From an uncultured Gammaproteobacteria bacterium (GTDB lineage: Bacteria > Pseudomonadota > Gammaproteobacteria > HK1), in contig OY282378.1 in assembly GCA_958295835.1 (NCBI GenBank), positions 3,373,694 through 3,437,693 on the forward strand: 64,000 bases of DNA. The letters run 5' to 3'. The translations under genes were made by a program, and so were the position numbers. Positions 41,800 to 49,851 of this stretch are shown piece by piece (the stretch's first letter is position 1; the number at the start of each line of letters is the position of its first letter). The notes beneath the pieces were generated by a model. It was not told the DNA's origin. It ran no database searches and saw only the letters and a program-made list of their open reading frames with translations.

Positions 41800-43113
41800 A
41801 TGACCCCGGTTCGGATCGGAGTGCTCGGCCTCGGTACGGTCGGCGGCGGGACCGTCAACGTGCTGAAGCGCAACGCGGAGGAGATCGCGCGCCGGGCCGG
41901 CCGCGGAATCGTGGTCTCCCGGGCGGCGGCGCGCTCGCTCGACAGGGAGCGCATCTGCTCCACCGAAGGGATCGCCCTGACCACCGATCCGGCCGAGATC
42001 GTCCGGGACCCGGACCTCGAGGTCGTCGTCGAGCTCATCGGCGGTGCCGACCCCGCCCGCGGGCTCGTCCTGGAGGCCGTCGAGCGCGGCAAGCACGTGG
42101 TCACCGCGAACAAGGCGCTCATCGCGATGCACGGCAACGCGATCTTCGAGGCCGCGCACGCGCGCGGGGTGATGGTGGCGTTCGAGGCCGCGGTGGCGGG
42201 CGGGATCCCGATCATCAAGGCGTTGCGCGAAGGGCTGGCCGGCAACCGGATCGAATGGCTCGCCGGCATCATCAACGGCACCAGCAACTTCATCCTGACC
42301 GAGATGCGCGAACGCGGCGCCGCGTTCGACGACGTCCTCGGCGAGGCGCAACGGCTCGGCTACGCGGAAGCCGATCCCACGTTCGACGTCGAGGGGATCG
42401 ACGCCGCCCACAAGCTCGCGATCCTCGCCGCGATCGCGTTCGGCATGCCGCTCGACTTCGGCCGCGTGTATACGGAGGGCATCACCCGGGTGACCCCGGA
42501 AGACGTCGGCTACGCCGAGCAGCTCGGCTACCGCATCAAGCATCTCGGGATCGCGAGGCGCACCGAGACCGGGGTGGAGATGCGGGTTCATCCGACGCTG
42601 GTCCCGGAGCGAGAGCTGATCGCGAACGTCAACGGGGTCATGAACGCGGTGCTCGTCAAGGGGGACGCGGTGGGACGCACGCTCTACAACGGTCCCGGGG
42701 CCGGTGCCGAGCCGACCGCCTCGGCGGTGGTCGCGGACCTCGTCGACGTGGTGCGTACCTTGACCACGGACCCGAACAATCGTGTGCCTCACCTCGCGTT
42801 CCAGCCCGACGCCCTGGCCCCGGTGCCGGTGGTGTCGATCAAAGAGGCCGAGACGGCGTTCTACCTGAAGATGCTGGCCTCGGACCGGCCCGGCGTCCTG
42901 GCCGAAATCGCGACCATCTTCGGCGAGGCGGGGATCAGCATCGAGGCGGTGGTCCAGCCCGAGCCGCCACGTGGCGCCGCCCAGGCGAAGCTGGTGATGC
43001 TGACCCATCGCGTACGCGAGCGGCAGGTGAACGAGGCGGTCGCTCGGATCGAGGCATTGCCGGTCATCGAGGGCAGCGTGACGTGCATCCGCATGGAGCA
43101 TCTCGACGGCTGA
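41800..43113 (+). CDS. hom: Homoserine dehydrogenase
   Basis: Hom reduces aspartate semialdehyde to homoserine for threonine and methionine synthesis. The 437-residue monofunctional enzyme has an N-terminal NAD(P) site (IGVLGLGTVGGGTV), VVTANKALIA, AGGIPIIKALREGL, NGTSNFILTEM, EADPTFDVEGIDAAHKLAIL and a C-terminal ACT domain (YLKMLASDRPGVLAEIATIFGEAGISIEAV) for feedback control (given in part). ATG 41800 has GGAG about ten bases upstream. In many relatives thrC follows; here a foreign two-gene module begins 16 bases later. Confidence 0.96.
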   Translation: MTPVRIGVLGLGTVGGGTVNVLKRNAEEIARRAGRGIVVSRAAARSLDRERICSTEGIALTTDPAEIVRDPDLEVVVELIGGADPARGLVLEAVERGKHVVTANKALIAMHGNAIFEAAHARGVMVAFEAAVAGGIPIIKALREGLAGNRIEWLAGIINGTSNFILTEMRERGAAFDDVLGEAQRLGYAEADPTFDVEGIDAAHKLAILAAIAFGMPLDFGRVYTEGITRVTPEDVGYAEQLGYRIKHLGIARRTETGVEMRVHPTLVPERELIANVNGVMNAVLVKGDAVGRTLYNGPGAGAEPTASAVVADLVDVVRTLTTDPNNRVPHLAFQPDALAPVPVVSIKEAETAFYLKMLASDRPGVLAEIATIFGEAGISIEAVVQPEPPRGAAQAKLVMLTHRVRERQVNEAVARIEALPVIEGSVTCIRMEHLDG

Positions 43114-43129
43114 AAGACGGCGTGGTGTA

Positions 43130-44056
43130 ATGGATCAAACGATGCAATACCCGGCGAGGGTCGACACCATGCCCGATCATGGCGATCCGCAGTTGTTCCG
43201 TCTTCATTTCAAGGGGGCCGGCACGGAAGGCCATACGCTGCCGGCTGCTCTGCTGGTGCGGGCAATCAACTCGGTGCAGAGAATCGTTCGCTTGCTGGAC
43301 AGTTTTGACCGGGTTCGTCAATCGGTACAGTATCAGGATTATCTCTCGGAAAAGCACTTGAGATATCAGTCTCAGGATTATCTTCCGGCAAAGCACTTGA
43401 GATATCTGGTTTCTCGGAAAATCCGGAATCGCTTCGAGCTATTCTTCCAAATGCCTGAAAAAGGAAGCTTCGCTCTGCCAGTGGCAATCGGCCGTTCGCA
43501 GAGGTATGGAGCGCGTTCCACAGACGTTGAGTTAGAGACAGTCGGGAATACATTTTACCAATATACAGAAGCCATAGGCATGGTGAACCTGGACCGGCTT
43601 TGCGAAATCGTGCCGGACTCGGACTATCGAGAATTATTGATCCAGGACTATCGATCAGCTCTGCCGCCGATTGATACACGCATCGCTCTTTCCATCGAGG
43701 ATGGATACGGCCGACCGATACTCGACGGCGAGATAGCGAGGGCGTGTATCGAGGAATTACCTCATGAAGTCATCGAAAAGCGGAACCTCACTTTCTGCAA
43801 CGTCCGGTACCAAGCCGACCCTCCGTTGCGCTTTCAGGTGAGTGTTGGCCGTGATCTGCGGAACCGGATTTACTATCTCAGGGGTGATTTCGGAATCGAA
43901 CTTTTCGCCGAATCCCCGCCGGAGTTGAAGGAAGCTCTGGATTCGACCCTCGATATGTTGTGGGAAGAATACGCGCAGGAACGTCCTGAACGGTTATCGG
44001 GCGACGCGCGTGAATTGAGACTCGCACTTCTCGATCGGATGCGGAAAACAAAATGA
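43130..44056 (+). CDS. Unknown 308-residue protein, first gene of a two-gene module
   Basis: I do not recognise the family. It is soluble, with no signal peptide or membrane segment, and mixes beta-rich segments (FRLHFKGAG, RFELFFQMPEKGSFALPVAI, LRFQVSVG) with helices (LPAALLVRAINSVQRIVRLL near the start; KEALDSTLDMLWEEYAQE near the end). Residues 69-81 and 82-94 are a tandem repeat (QDYLSEKHLRY / QDYLPAKHLRY) caused by a 39-base DNA duplication. Base composition is far lower in GC than neighbouring genes (about 40-53% in sampled 60-base stretches). It starts 16 bases after hom and overlaps the next gene by ATGA. It is too large to be a HicB antitoxin. Role unknown. Confidence 0.85.
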   Translation: MDQTMQYPARVDTMPDHGDPQLFRLHFKGAGTEGHTLPAALLVRAINSVQRIVRLLDSFDRVRQSVQYQDYLSEKHLRYQSQDYLPAKHLRYLVSRKIRNRFELFFQMPEKGSFALPVAIGRSQRYGARSTDVELETVGNTFYQYTEAIGMVNLDRLCEIVPDSDYRELLIQDYRSALPPIDTRIALSIEDGYGRPILDGEIARACIEELPHEVIEKRNLTFCNVRYQADPPLRFQVSVGRDLRNRIYYLRGDFGIELFAESPPELKEALDSTLDMLWEEYAQERPERLSGDARELRLALLDRMRKTK

Positions 44057-44343
44057 CGCTCAAACGGGGAAAAGTGGAACAGGCACTCGAAAGCAAGGGT
44101 TTCATGAGACAACAGAAAAAACATGTATTTTTCGTTTACCACACGCACGGGAAGAGATTGAAGACTTCCGTGTGGACGATGACGTCTCACGGCAACAGCG
44201 GTGCGGACATAAACAACCGATTGATCGCCGCAATGGCGCGGCAATGCGGGACAAGCAGAATAAAGTTCGAGCGCTTGATAGACTGCTCTCTCTCCCAGAA
44301 AGGCTACGAGAAGTTGCTTATCGACAGGGGCATCATAGAATAG
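44053..44343 (+). CDS. HicA-like small protein, second gene of the module
   Basis: The 96-residue protein has the layout of HicA mRNA interferases: helix VEQALESKGF, strand RQQKKHVFFVYHTHGKRLKT with His24 where HicA has its catalytic G-S-H histidine, then VWTMTSHGNSGADINNRLIAAMARQCGTS matching the HicA segment VPxHGNKE(L)xxGLLxxILKQAGIS (given in part). The KKH in place of GSH and the C-terminal extension to residue 96 are deviations. The ATG overlaps the upstream stop (ATGA), so translation is coupled. GC content is low. The HicA relationship is an inference from pattern; activity is unproven. Confidence 0.8.
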   Translation: MTLKRGKVEQALESKGFMRQQKKHVFFVYHTHGKRLKTSVWTMTSHGNSGADINNRLIAAMARQCGTSRIKFERLIDCSLSQKGYEKLLIDRGIIE

Positions 44344-44752
44344 AGCCGAACGCGGCCGACCAGTGAATGACGCTGTTCTGCCGACTGGGACGGCTCTGCC
44401 CGTCCGTGTCGCGTACGACGCCAAACGAGCTCCTCGCGCCACCTGTCTCGGCAGGCAGTGAACCTGCATGGAGAATTTCTGCAAGCCGCGTTGCCACACC
44501 AAAACAGCTTCGGAGCCCTCACCTCGTTCGGGTACTACATTCCGCACGTGCCTGAAAGCGATCCTGAAGAAGGCGTGGGACAGGGCCGGAGTGCTACCGA
44601 CTTTCTGCGGATAGATCAATCAGTTGCACAGGCAGTCTTCAAGACGGCGCTTTCCCCGGGCCAACGTTTTCAGCCGTCATGGCTCGACCGGACACCTGCT
44701 TCCGATGCGCCGTCCGCGTGCGTCGGTTGCCGCGGTATTGGGCCACTGAACC
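44344..44752. other. Non-coding stretch after the two-gene module
   Basis: No gene is supported. It contains copy B of the 23-base repeat at 44442-44464 and, further right, a short frame ending AILKKAWDRAGVLPTFCG* (to about 44607) that reads like the end of a lost protein but cannot be identified. GC content rises again towards the next gene. Confidence 0.4.
44442..44464 (+). repeat. 23-base repeat, copy B
   Basis: CCTGTCTCGGCAGGCAGTGA plus ACC matches copy A (41355-41377) at 19 of 23 positions, in the same orientation. The two copies bracket the transposase remnant, hom and the AT-rich module. Confidence 0.6.
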
Positions 44753-46096
44753 ATGCGAGCCGGGCAGGCGATCGACGTCACCATGTTCGTGCCGGGACTG
44801 CTCGGTCCCGGCGGCGTCGGTTCCGATGGCCCGGAAGCGGCGCGCGCGCTCGTCGATGGGCTCGACCTCCGGGCGCTCGACCGGTTGCTCGCGCGTGCCG
44901 GCCACGCCGTGGAGCCGGCTGCGGACGGATCGATCGAAGCGCTCGCCTTCCGGGTGTTCGGTTACGAGGCTCGTTCCATCGCTGCCGGCGGACCGAACGT
45001 TCCGTATGCCGGGACCACTTCCCGCCCACCCGCTGCCGGCGGACCTGCCACCGGCGACGCTCCCCGCACCCCCTGCGCCGACTGGCCGGTCGCCGCGGCC
45101 ACGGCCCTCGTCGATTGCGATGCGTCCATCGGCGGGACCGGCGCGCGGCTACGCGCCGACCCCGTGCACCTGCGTCCCGACGTCGCCGACCTCGTCCTGT
45201 TCGACGCCGAGGATATCGGCGTTTCAAGCGAAGAGGCGCGCGCGCTGGCGGAGACCGTGAACGAGGCGCTCCGGCCCGGCGGCCCGGCGGTCGACGCCGC
45301 GCATCCGCATCGCTGGTACGTCACGCTCGAAGCGCCGGCCCGGATGACCACGACGCCGCTCTCGCTCGCGGCGGGCGCGAAGATCTCCGCGGCGATGCCG
45401 CGCGGGCCGGATGGGCCGCGCTGGCGGCGGTGGATGAACGAGGTCCAGATGGCCCTGCACGAATGTCCGGCCAACCTCGAGCGCGAGCGCCGTGGGGCGG
45501 CGCCGATCAACAGCGTCTGGCCTTGGGGAGGAGGGAGCCTGCCGCCGACTCCCGTGGCACCGGCGCCGGGGAAGGGCAAGAGTCTGCCGCCTGCGCTCGG
45601 AGCACCGGCGCCTGCCGTGCGGGACGCAGCTCCCAGGAAGGGAAGGAGTCCGTCTCCGACCGCCGGGGCGCCGGCATCGTGGGGAGCAGCGACCCCGCCG
45701 CCTGCGTCCGGAGCACCGGCGCCCTTCGTGCAGGCATGGAGCGACGATGCACTGGTGCGCGGGCTCGCCCTCCGCGCCGGTATCGAATGCGGCACGGTGC
45801 CGGGTGGCGCGGGCGCATGGCTGGATCCTGCCCCGCGGCCGGGTGCGCATCTGATCGCATTCGACGGGTTGTATCGCGCCGCGCGCCGTTCGGATCTCGA
45901 CGCCTGGCGCGCCGGGCTCGCGTACTTCAGCACATCATGGGCGAAGCCGCTGCTCGACGCCCTGGACCGCGGCGCCGTCCGCCGGGTCTCGATCCACGAC
46001 GAGCGTGGCCGTCGGTTCGTCGCGACTCGCCGGGGACGCTTCCGGTGGTGGCGGCGCGAGGGGCTCGCGGCGAGAATCGCCGGCGTGCGCAGGTAG
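44753..46096 (+). CDS. COG4255-type protein linked to recJ
   Basis: The 447-residue protein resembles the uncharacterised, phosphoglycerate-mutase-annotated proteins often found before recJ in gammaproteobacteria. Matching segments are GARLRADPVHLRPDVADLVL, HRWYVTL, MPRGPDGPRWRRWMNEVQMALHECPANLERE (given in part), PINSVWPWGGG and DDALVRGLALRAGI. The NExQM(L/A)LHxxPxN block is the best marker. Residues about 261-330 form a Pro/Ala-rich insert of four imperfect (S)LPPxxxAPAP units that seems specific to this copy. Biochemical role is unknown. ATG 44753 is the first reasonable start. Confidence 0.8.
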   Translation: MRAGQAIDVTMFVPGLLGPGGVGSDGPEAARALVDGLDLRALDRLLARAGHAVEPAADGSIEALAFRVFGYEARSIAAGGPNVPYAGTTSRPPAAGGPATGDAPRTPCADWPVAAATALVDCDASIGGTGARLRADPVHLRPDVADLVLFDAEDIGVSSEEARALAETVNEALRPGGPAVDAAHPHRWYVTLEAPARMTTTPLSLAAGAKISAAMPRGPDGPRWRRWMNEVQMALHECPANLERERRGAAPINSVWPWGGGSLPPTPVAPAPGKGKSLPPALGAPAPAVRDAAPRKGRSPSPTAGAPASWGAATPPPASGAPAPFVQAWSDDALVRGLALRAGIECGTVPGGAGAWLDPAPRPGAHLIAFDGLYRAARRSDLDAWRAGLAYFSTSWAKPLLDALDRGAVRRVSIHDERGRRFVATRRGRFRWWRREGLAARIAGVRR

Positions 46097-46214
46097 CCGG
46101 TCCCCGGATCCTTTCGCAGACGGATCGTGGGGCCATTGCATCGCGCGACCGGGAGGACGAGAACCTGATCACCTTGCCGGCCTTCGATGAGTCGCGGCTC
46201 CCACGGGTTGCGAC

Positions 46215-47927
46215 ATGAGACGCATCCAGCGTCGGCCGGCGCCTGAGCCCGGTCCGGGGTTCCTCTCCGCTCACCACCCCGTCCTGCGCCGGGTGCTCGC
46301 GGCGCGCTCCATCGGCTGCGACGGCGATCTCGATCACACCCTCGCGCGCCTGCTCCCGCCGGACGGACTCATCGATCTCGACCGCGCGACCGCGCTGCTC
46401 GACGACGCGATCGAGTCCTCGTCGCGCATCATGGTGGTCGGGGACTACGATGCCGACGGCGCGACCGGATGCGCCGTCGCGGTGCGGGGCTTGCGCTTGC
46501 TCGGGGCCACCGACGTGCGATTCGTGGTGCCGGATCGCAGGCGTCACGGCTACGGGCTGACCCCGGAGATCGTGGAGGTCGCGAACGAGCAGCGACCACG
46601 GCTCATCGTCACCGTCGACAACGGCATCTCCAGCGTCGAAGGAGTCGCCCGCGCGAAGCGGCTCGGCATCGACGTCCTGATCACCGATCACCATCTGCCG
46701 GGACCGCATCTGCCCGCGGCGGACGCCATCGTCAACCCCAACCGGCCGGGCGACGGCTTTCCGAGCAAGTGCCTCGCCGGGGTCGGGGTGATGTTCTACG
46801 TGCTCGGCGCGTTGCGCGCCCGGCGCCGGCGCGCAGGGGGCGGCGGGGGACCGAACCTCGGCGCTCTCCTCGATCTCGTCGCGCTGGGCACGGTGGCCGA
46901 CGTCGTCCCCCTCGACCACAACAACCGCATTCTCGTCGAGCAGGGGTTGCGGCGGATCCGGGCCGGGCGCGCATCCCCCGGAGTGGCCGCGCTGCTCCGG
47001 GTAGCGGGGCGCGACGTCGGGCGCACGGTGGCGGCGGACCTCGGTTACGCGGCCGGCCCAAGGCTCAATGCGGCGGGCCGGCTCACCGACATGCGTCGCG
47101 GCATCGAATGCCTGTTGAGCGACGGTGGGGACGAGGCGATGCACATCGCGGCCGAGCTGGATGGCCTGAACGCCGAGCGGCGCGAGATCGAGGCCGGGAT
47201 GCAGGCCCAGGCGGCGACACTCCTCGACGGTATCGACGACACCGTATCCGACGCGGCGATCTCCCTGTTTCGCGAGGATTGGCATGGCGGGGTGGTCGGG
47301 ATCCTCGCATCCAGGGTGAAGGATCGCCTCCACCGCCCGATCGCCGCGTTCGCCCCGGATGCGGACGGTGAGCACCTCAAGGGTTCGGTACGCTCGATTC
47401 CGGGGGTCCATGTACGTGACCTGCTCGACACCGTGGCCACGCGCAACCCCGGCGTCATCGAACGCTTCGGCGGCCACGCGATGGCAGCGGGACTGACCAT
47501 CCGGCGCGGGATGTTCGACCGGTTCCGAGTCGCGTTCGCGGCCGAGGCGGACCAGGTGATGCCGGCCGAAATCCGCCAGGCGGTGATGCTCACCGACGGA
47601 GAGATTCCCGAATCCGAATTCAGCATCGATCTTGCCCGCGCCATCCGCGACGCCGCCCCGTGGGGACAGGGATTCCCCGAGCCGATCTTCGACGGGATCT
47701 TCGGCGTGGCCGGGGAGCGGTCCGTGGGCGACGGGCGTCACGCGAAGCTCAAGCTCATCCCACGCGGGTTCGAGCGACCGCTCGACGCGATCGCGTTCAA
47801 CCGACAGCCGCCGCTCGCCACCAACGCCCGGGGTGAGGTGCGGATGGCATACAGATTCGTGGTGAACGCGTTCCGGGGCGAGGAGCGGCCCGAGCTCATC
47901 GTCGAGGAGATCGGCACTGCGTCTTGA
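46215..47927 (+). CDS. recJ: Single-strand DNA 5'-3' exonuclease RecJ
   Basis: RecJ degrades 5' single strands in recombination and mismatch repair. The 570-residue DHH phosphoesterase has motif I GDYDADGATG at about 76-85, motif II VTVDNGISS, motif III ITDHHLPG (DHH at 158-160), the GTVADVVPL motif, and RLNAAGRL. The DHHA1 domain carries DWHGGVVGILASRVK, SVRSIPGVHVRDLL and FGGHAMAAGLTI, with a C-terminal OB-fold region. Length is normal. It follows the COG4255-type gene. Confidence 0.95.
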   Translation: MRRIQRRPAPEPGPGFLSAHHPVLRRVLAARSIGCDGDLDHTLARLLPPDGLIDLDRATALLDDAIESSSRIMVVGDYDADGATGCAVAVRGLRLLGATDVRFVVPDRRRHGYGLTPEIVEVANEQRPRLIVTVDNGISSVEGVARAKRLGIDVLITDHHLPGPHLPAADAIVNPNRPGDGFPSKCLAGVGVMFYVLGALRARRRRAGGGGGPNLGALLDLVALGTVADVVPLDHNNRILVEQGLRRIRAGRASPGVAALLRVAGRDVGRTVAADLGYAAGPRLNAAGRLTDMRRGIECLLSDGGDEAMHIAAELDGLNAERREIEAGMQAQAATLLDGIDDTVSDAAISLFREDWHGGVVGILASRVKDRLHRPIAAFAPDADGEHLKGSVRSIPGVHVRDLLDTVATRNPGVIERFGGHAMAAGLTIRRGMFDRFRVAFAAEADQVMPAEIRQAVMLTDGEIPESEFSIDLARAIRDAAPWGQGFPEPIFDGIFGVAGERSVGDGRHAKLKLIPRGFERPLDAIAFNRQPPLATNARGEVRMAYRFVVNAFRGEERPELIVEEIGTAS

Positions 47928-47939
47928 GCAACGACTCCG

Positions 47940-48935
47940 GTGGAACCCGATATGTGTCCATGCCCTGTGCGACAGGACGAAGAGCTGCGCGCGGCCTCCG
48001 GATTCCCGCACGACCGGGGATCCGGGAAGCTCGATTTCAGTCAGGCCGGACCGGGCCGCAGTCCGCGAGGCGGTCGATCGTCCCGAGTCCTGATTGCCGG
48101 CTGCGGCGACGTCGGAACGGCGCTCGGCCTGATGCTCTGCGAGCGCGGCCACGAGGTCTTCGGCGCCCGGCGGTCGGCGCACCGCCTTCCCGCTCCCCTG
48201 CGTCCGGTGTCGGTGGACGTGACCGATCGCTCGGCGATGGAGCGGACGCTCCCCGGAGTCGCCGTCGTGGTCTACGCCATAGCGGCCGGCCGCCGCGAGG
48301 AAAGGGCCTACCGGCGCGCATACGTCGATGGCGTCTCGGCGCTGCTCGACGTACTGGAGCATCGGACCGAGCGGCCTCGGAGGCTGTTCTTCGTATCCAG
48401 CACCTCGGTGTACGGCGAGCGCGGCGGCGCCTGGATCGACGAGACGGCGCCGCTTCGGCCGCGCGGCTTCGCGGGCGAGAGCCTTGTCGCCGGCGAACGG
48501 CGGATGCTCGCGAGTCCGATACCCGCGACGGTGGTGCGCCTCGCGGGCATCTATGGCCCTGGCCGTGGCTGGCTGATCAAGCGAGCGCGGGCCGGCGCGT
48601 GCTGCTCCGGCGATCCGCCCAGATTCACGAACCGTATCCACCGCGACGACTGTGCGGGGGTGCTCGCGCACCTCATCGGATGCGATGTCGTGGATGACGT
48701 GTACATCGGTGTCGATGACGCGCCGGCCGAGGAGTGCGAGGTCATGGAGTGGCTGGCCGCGCGACTCGATGCGCCGGCGCCGCGGCGGGTCCGTCACGGC
48801 GAGCCCGCGGCGCAGGGCGCGGGCAAGCGGTGCAGCAACGCGCGGCTCCGGGCGAGCGGCTATCGCTTTCGTTATCCTACCTACCGCGAGGGATACGCTG
48901 CGGTGCTTTCGGGGGAAGGGGTGCGCTACCCGTAA
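47940..48935 (+). CDS. NAD(P)-dependent epimerase/dehydratase-fold protein (YeeZ-like)
   Basis: The protein has a Rossmann nucleotide site VLIAGCGDVGTALG at about residues 50-63, then VSVDVTDRSAMERTLPGVAVVVYAIAAG, FFVSSTSVYGERGGAWIDET, VVRLAGIYGPGR and NRIHRDDCAGVLAHLI. The SSTSVYG...E and IYGPGR pattern puts it with the SDR-extended YeeZ-type proteins of unknown substrate. The catalytic YxxxK lysine is not evident. The first 45 residues before the Rossmann strand are not family-like, so the true start may be downstream of GTG 47940. Confidence 0.82.
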   Translation: MEPDMCPCPVRQDEELRAASGFPHDRGSGKLDFSQAGPGRSPRGGRSSRVLIAGCGDVGTALGLMLCERGHEVFGARRSAHRLPAPLRPVSVDVTDRSAMERTLPGVAVVVYAIAAGRREERAYRRAYVDGVSALLDVLEHRTERPRRLFFVSSTSVYGERGGAWIDETAPLRPRGFAGESLVAGERRMLASPIPATVVRLAGIYGPGRGWLIKRARAGACCSGDPPRFTNRIHRDDCAGVLAHLIGCDVVDDVYIGVDDAPAEECEVMEWLAARLDAPAPRRVRHGEPAAQGAGKRCSNARLRASGYRFRYPTYREGYAAVLSGEGVRYP

Positions 48936-49266
48936 GTCGTCACCCGGATGGAGAAGCCTTCGAGCCGCCGCCGGGGTCCCGGCTCGACTGGCTGATCGAT
49001 CCAGGGCACGGCGGGTGTTCGTGCGCCGTCCCGGGTCGCCGGTCGAGCTCGTGCATCGGCCACGGAACGGATCCGCCGACCCGCTGCCAGCCGGGGCTTC
49101 GTCCGGGGATGGCCGAGATCCGGCAGCCCTGCGGTCCCGGTTCGTTCCATCGTTCCCGATATCGAGTGCCTGAGCCGGGATCGATTTCCTTGCGGCGTTT
49201 GCGGCCGCGGGCGGTTGCTGGTGCAATCCCTCACCTGCACCGACCCCGGGAGGCCGAGCCGGAGTC
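48936..49266. other. Non-coding gap before pdxH
   Basis: I see no gene, RNA or mobile element in these 331 bases. Base composition stays high in GC and no frame shows recognisable motifs. Confidence 0.4.
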
Positions 49267-49851
49267 ATGCCGAAGCTCCAGGAAGCGCTCGATCGATTCG
49301 ATGCGTTGTTCAAGCGCGCCGCGGCCTGCGGTCTGAACGAGCCGTCCGCGGTGACCGTCGCCACCGTGGACGCGGACGGCCGCCCCTCCGCGCGCGTGGT
49401 CTTGCTGAAGGGGTACGACGCATCGGGGTTCGTGTTCTACACCAACACCCGCAGCCGCAAGGGACTCGAGCTCGCGACGAACCCGCGTGCGGCGATGTGC
49501 TTCTTCTGGGACCCGCTGATGGAGCAGGTGAGGGTCGAAGGCGCCGTCGGCGCGGTCACCGACGTGGAGGCCGACGCCTACTGGAGCAGCAGGCATCCGG
49601 GGAGCCGGATCGGCGCCTGGGCATCGGATCAGTCCGAGCGGTTGGAAAGCCGTGCAGCACTCGAAGCACGGGTGGCCGCATACGCCGACGAGTTCGGTGA
49701 CGGGCCCGTCCCGCGACCGCCGCATTGGTCGGGCTACCGGGTGGCTCCGATTCGCATCGAGTTCTGGCGCTCCCTGCCGAGCCGCCTGCACGAGCGCACC
49801 TGCTACTTGCTCGAAGGCGGCGAGTGGCGGGTATCGCTGCTCAATCCATGA
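49267..49851 (+). CDS. pdxH: Pyridoxamine 5'-phosphate oxidase PdxH
   Basis: PdxH oxidises PNP and PMP to pyridoxal phosphate with FMN. The 194-residue protein has LNEPSAVTVATVDADGRPSARVVLLKGYD (given in part), FVFYTNTRSRKGLELATNP, FFWDPLMEQVRVEGAV, and the C-terminal signature PHWSGYRVAPIRIEFW followed by RLHERTCY. It lacks part of the longer N-terminus of E. coli PdxH. It converges with the LON-domain gene, and the two coding regions overlap by 11 bases. Confidence 0.95.
   Translation: MPKLQEALDRFDALFKRAAACGLNEPSAVTVATVDADGRPSARVVLLKGYDASGFVFYTNTRSRKGLELATNPRAAMCFFWDPLMEQVRVEGAVGAVTDVEADAYWSSRHPGSRIGAWASDQSERLESRAALEARVAAYADEFGDGPVPRPPHWSGYRVAPIRIEFWRSLPSRLHERTCYLLEGGEWRVSLLNP

Noticed and set aside
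44458..44760. Plus-strand frame running from the 23-base repeat into the COG4255-type gene region
   Set aside because: It continues as an out-of-frame shadow of the real gene; only a short AILKKAWDRAG-like peptide looks protein-like and that is in a different frame.
45927..49364. Very long open frame on the minus strand opposite recJ and the epimerase gene
   Set aside because: It is antisense to genes with clear motifs, is Arg/Pro/His-rich, and has no recognisable domain. Long antisense frames are expected in GC-rich DNA.
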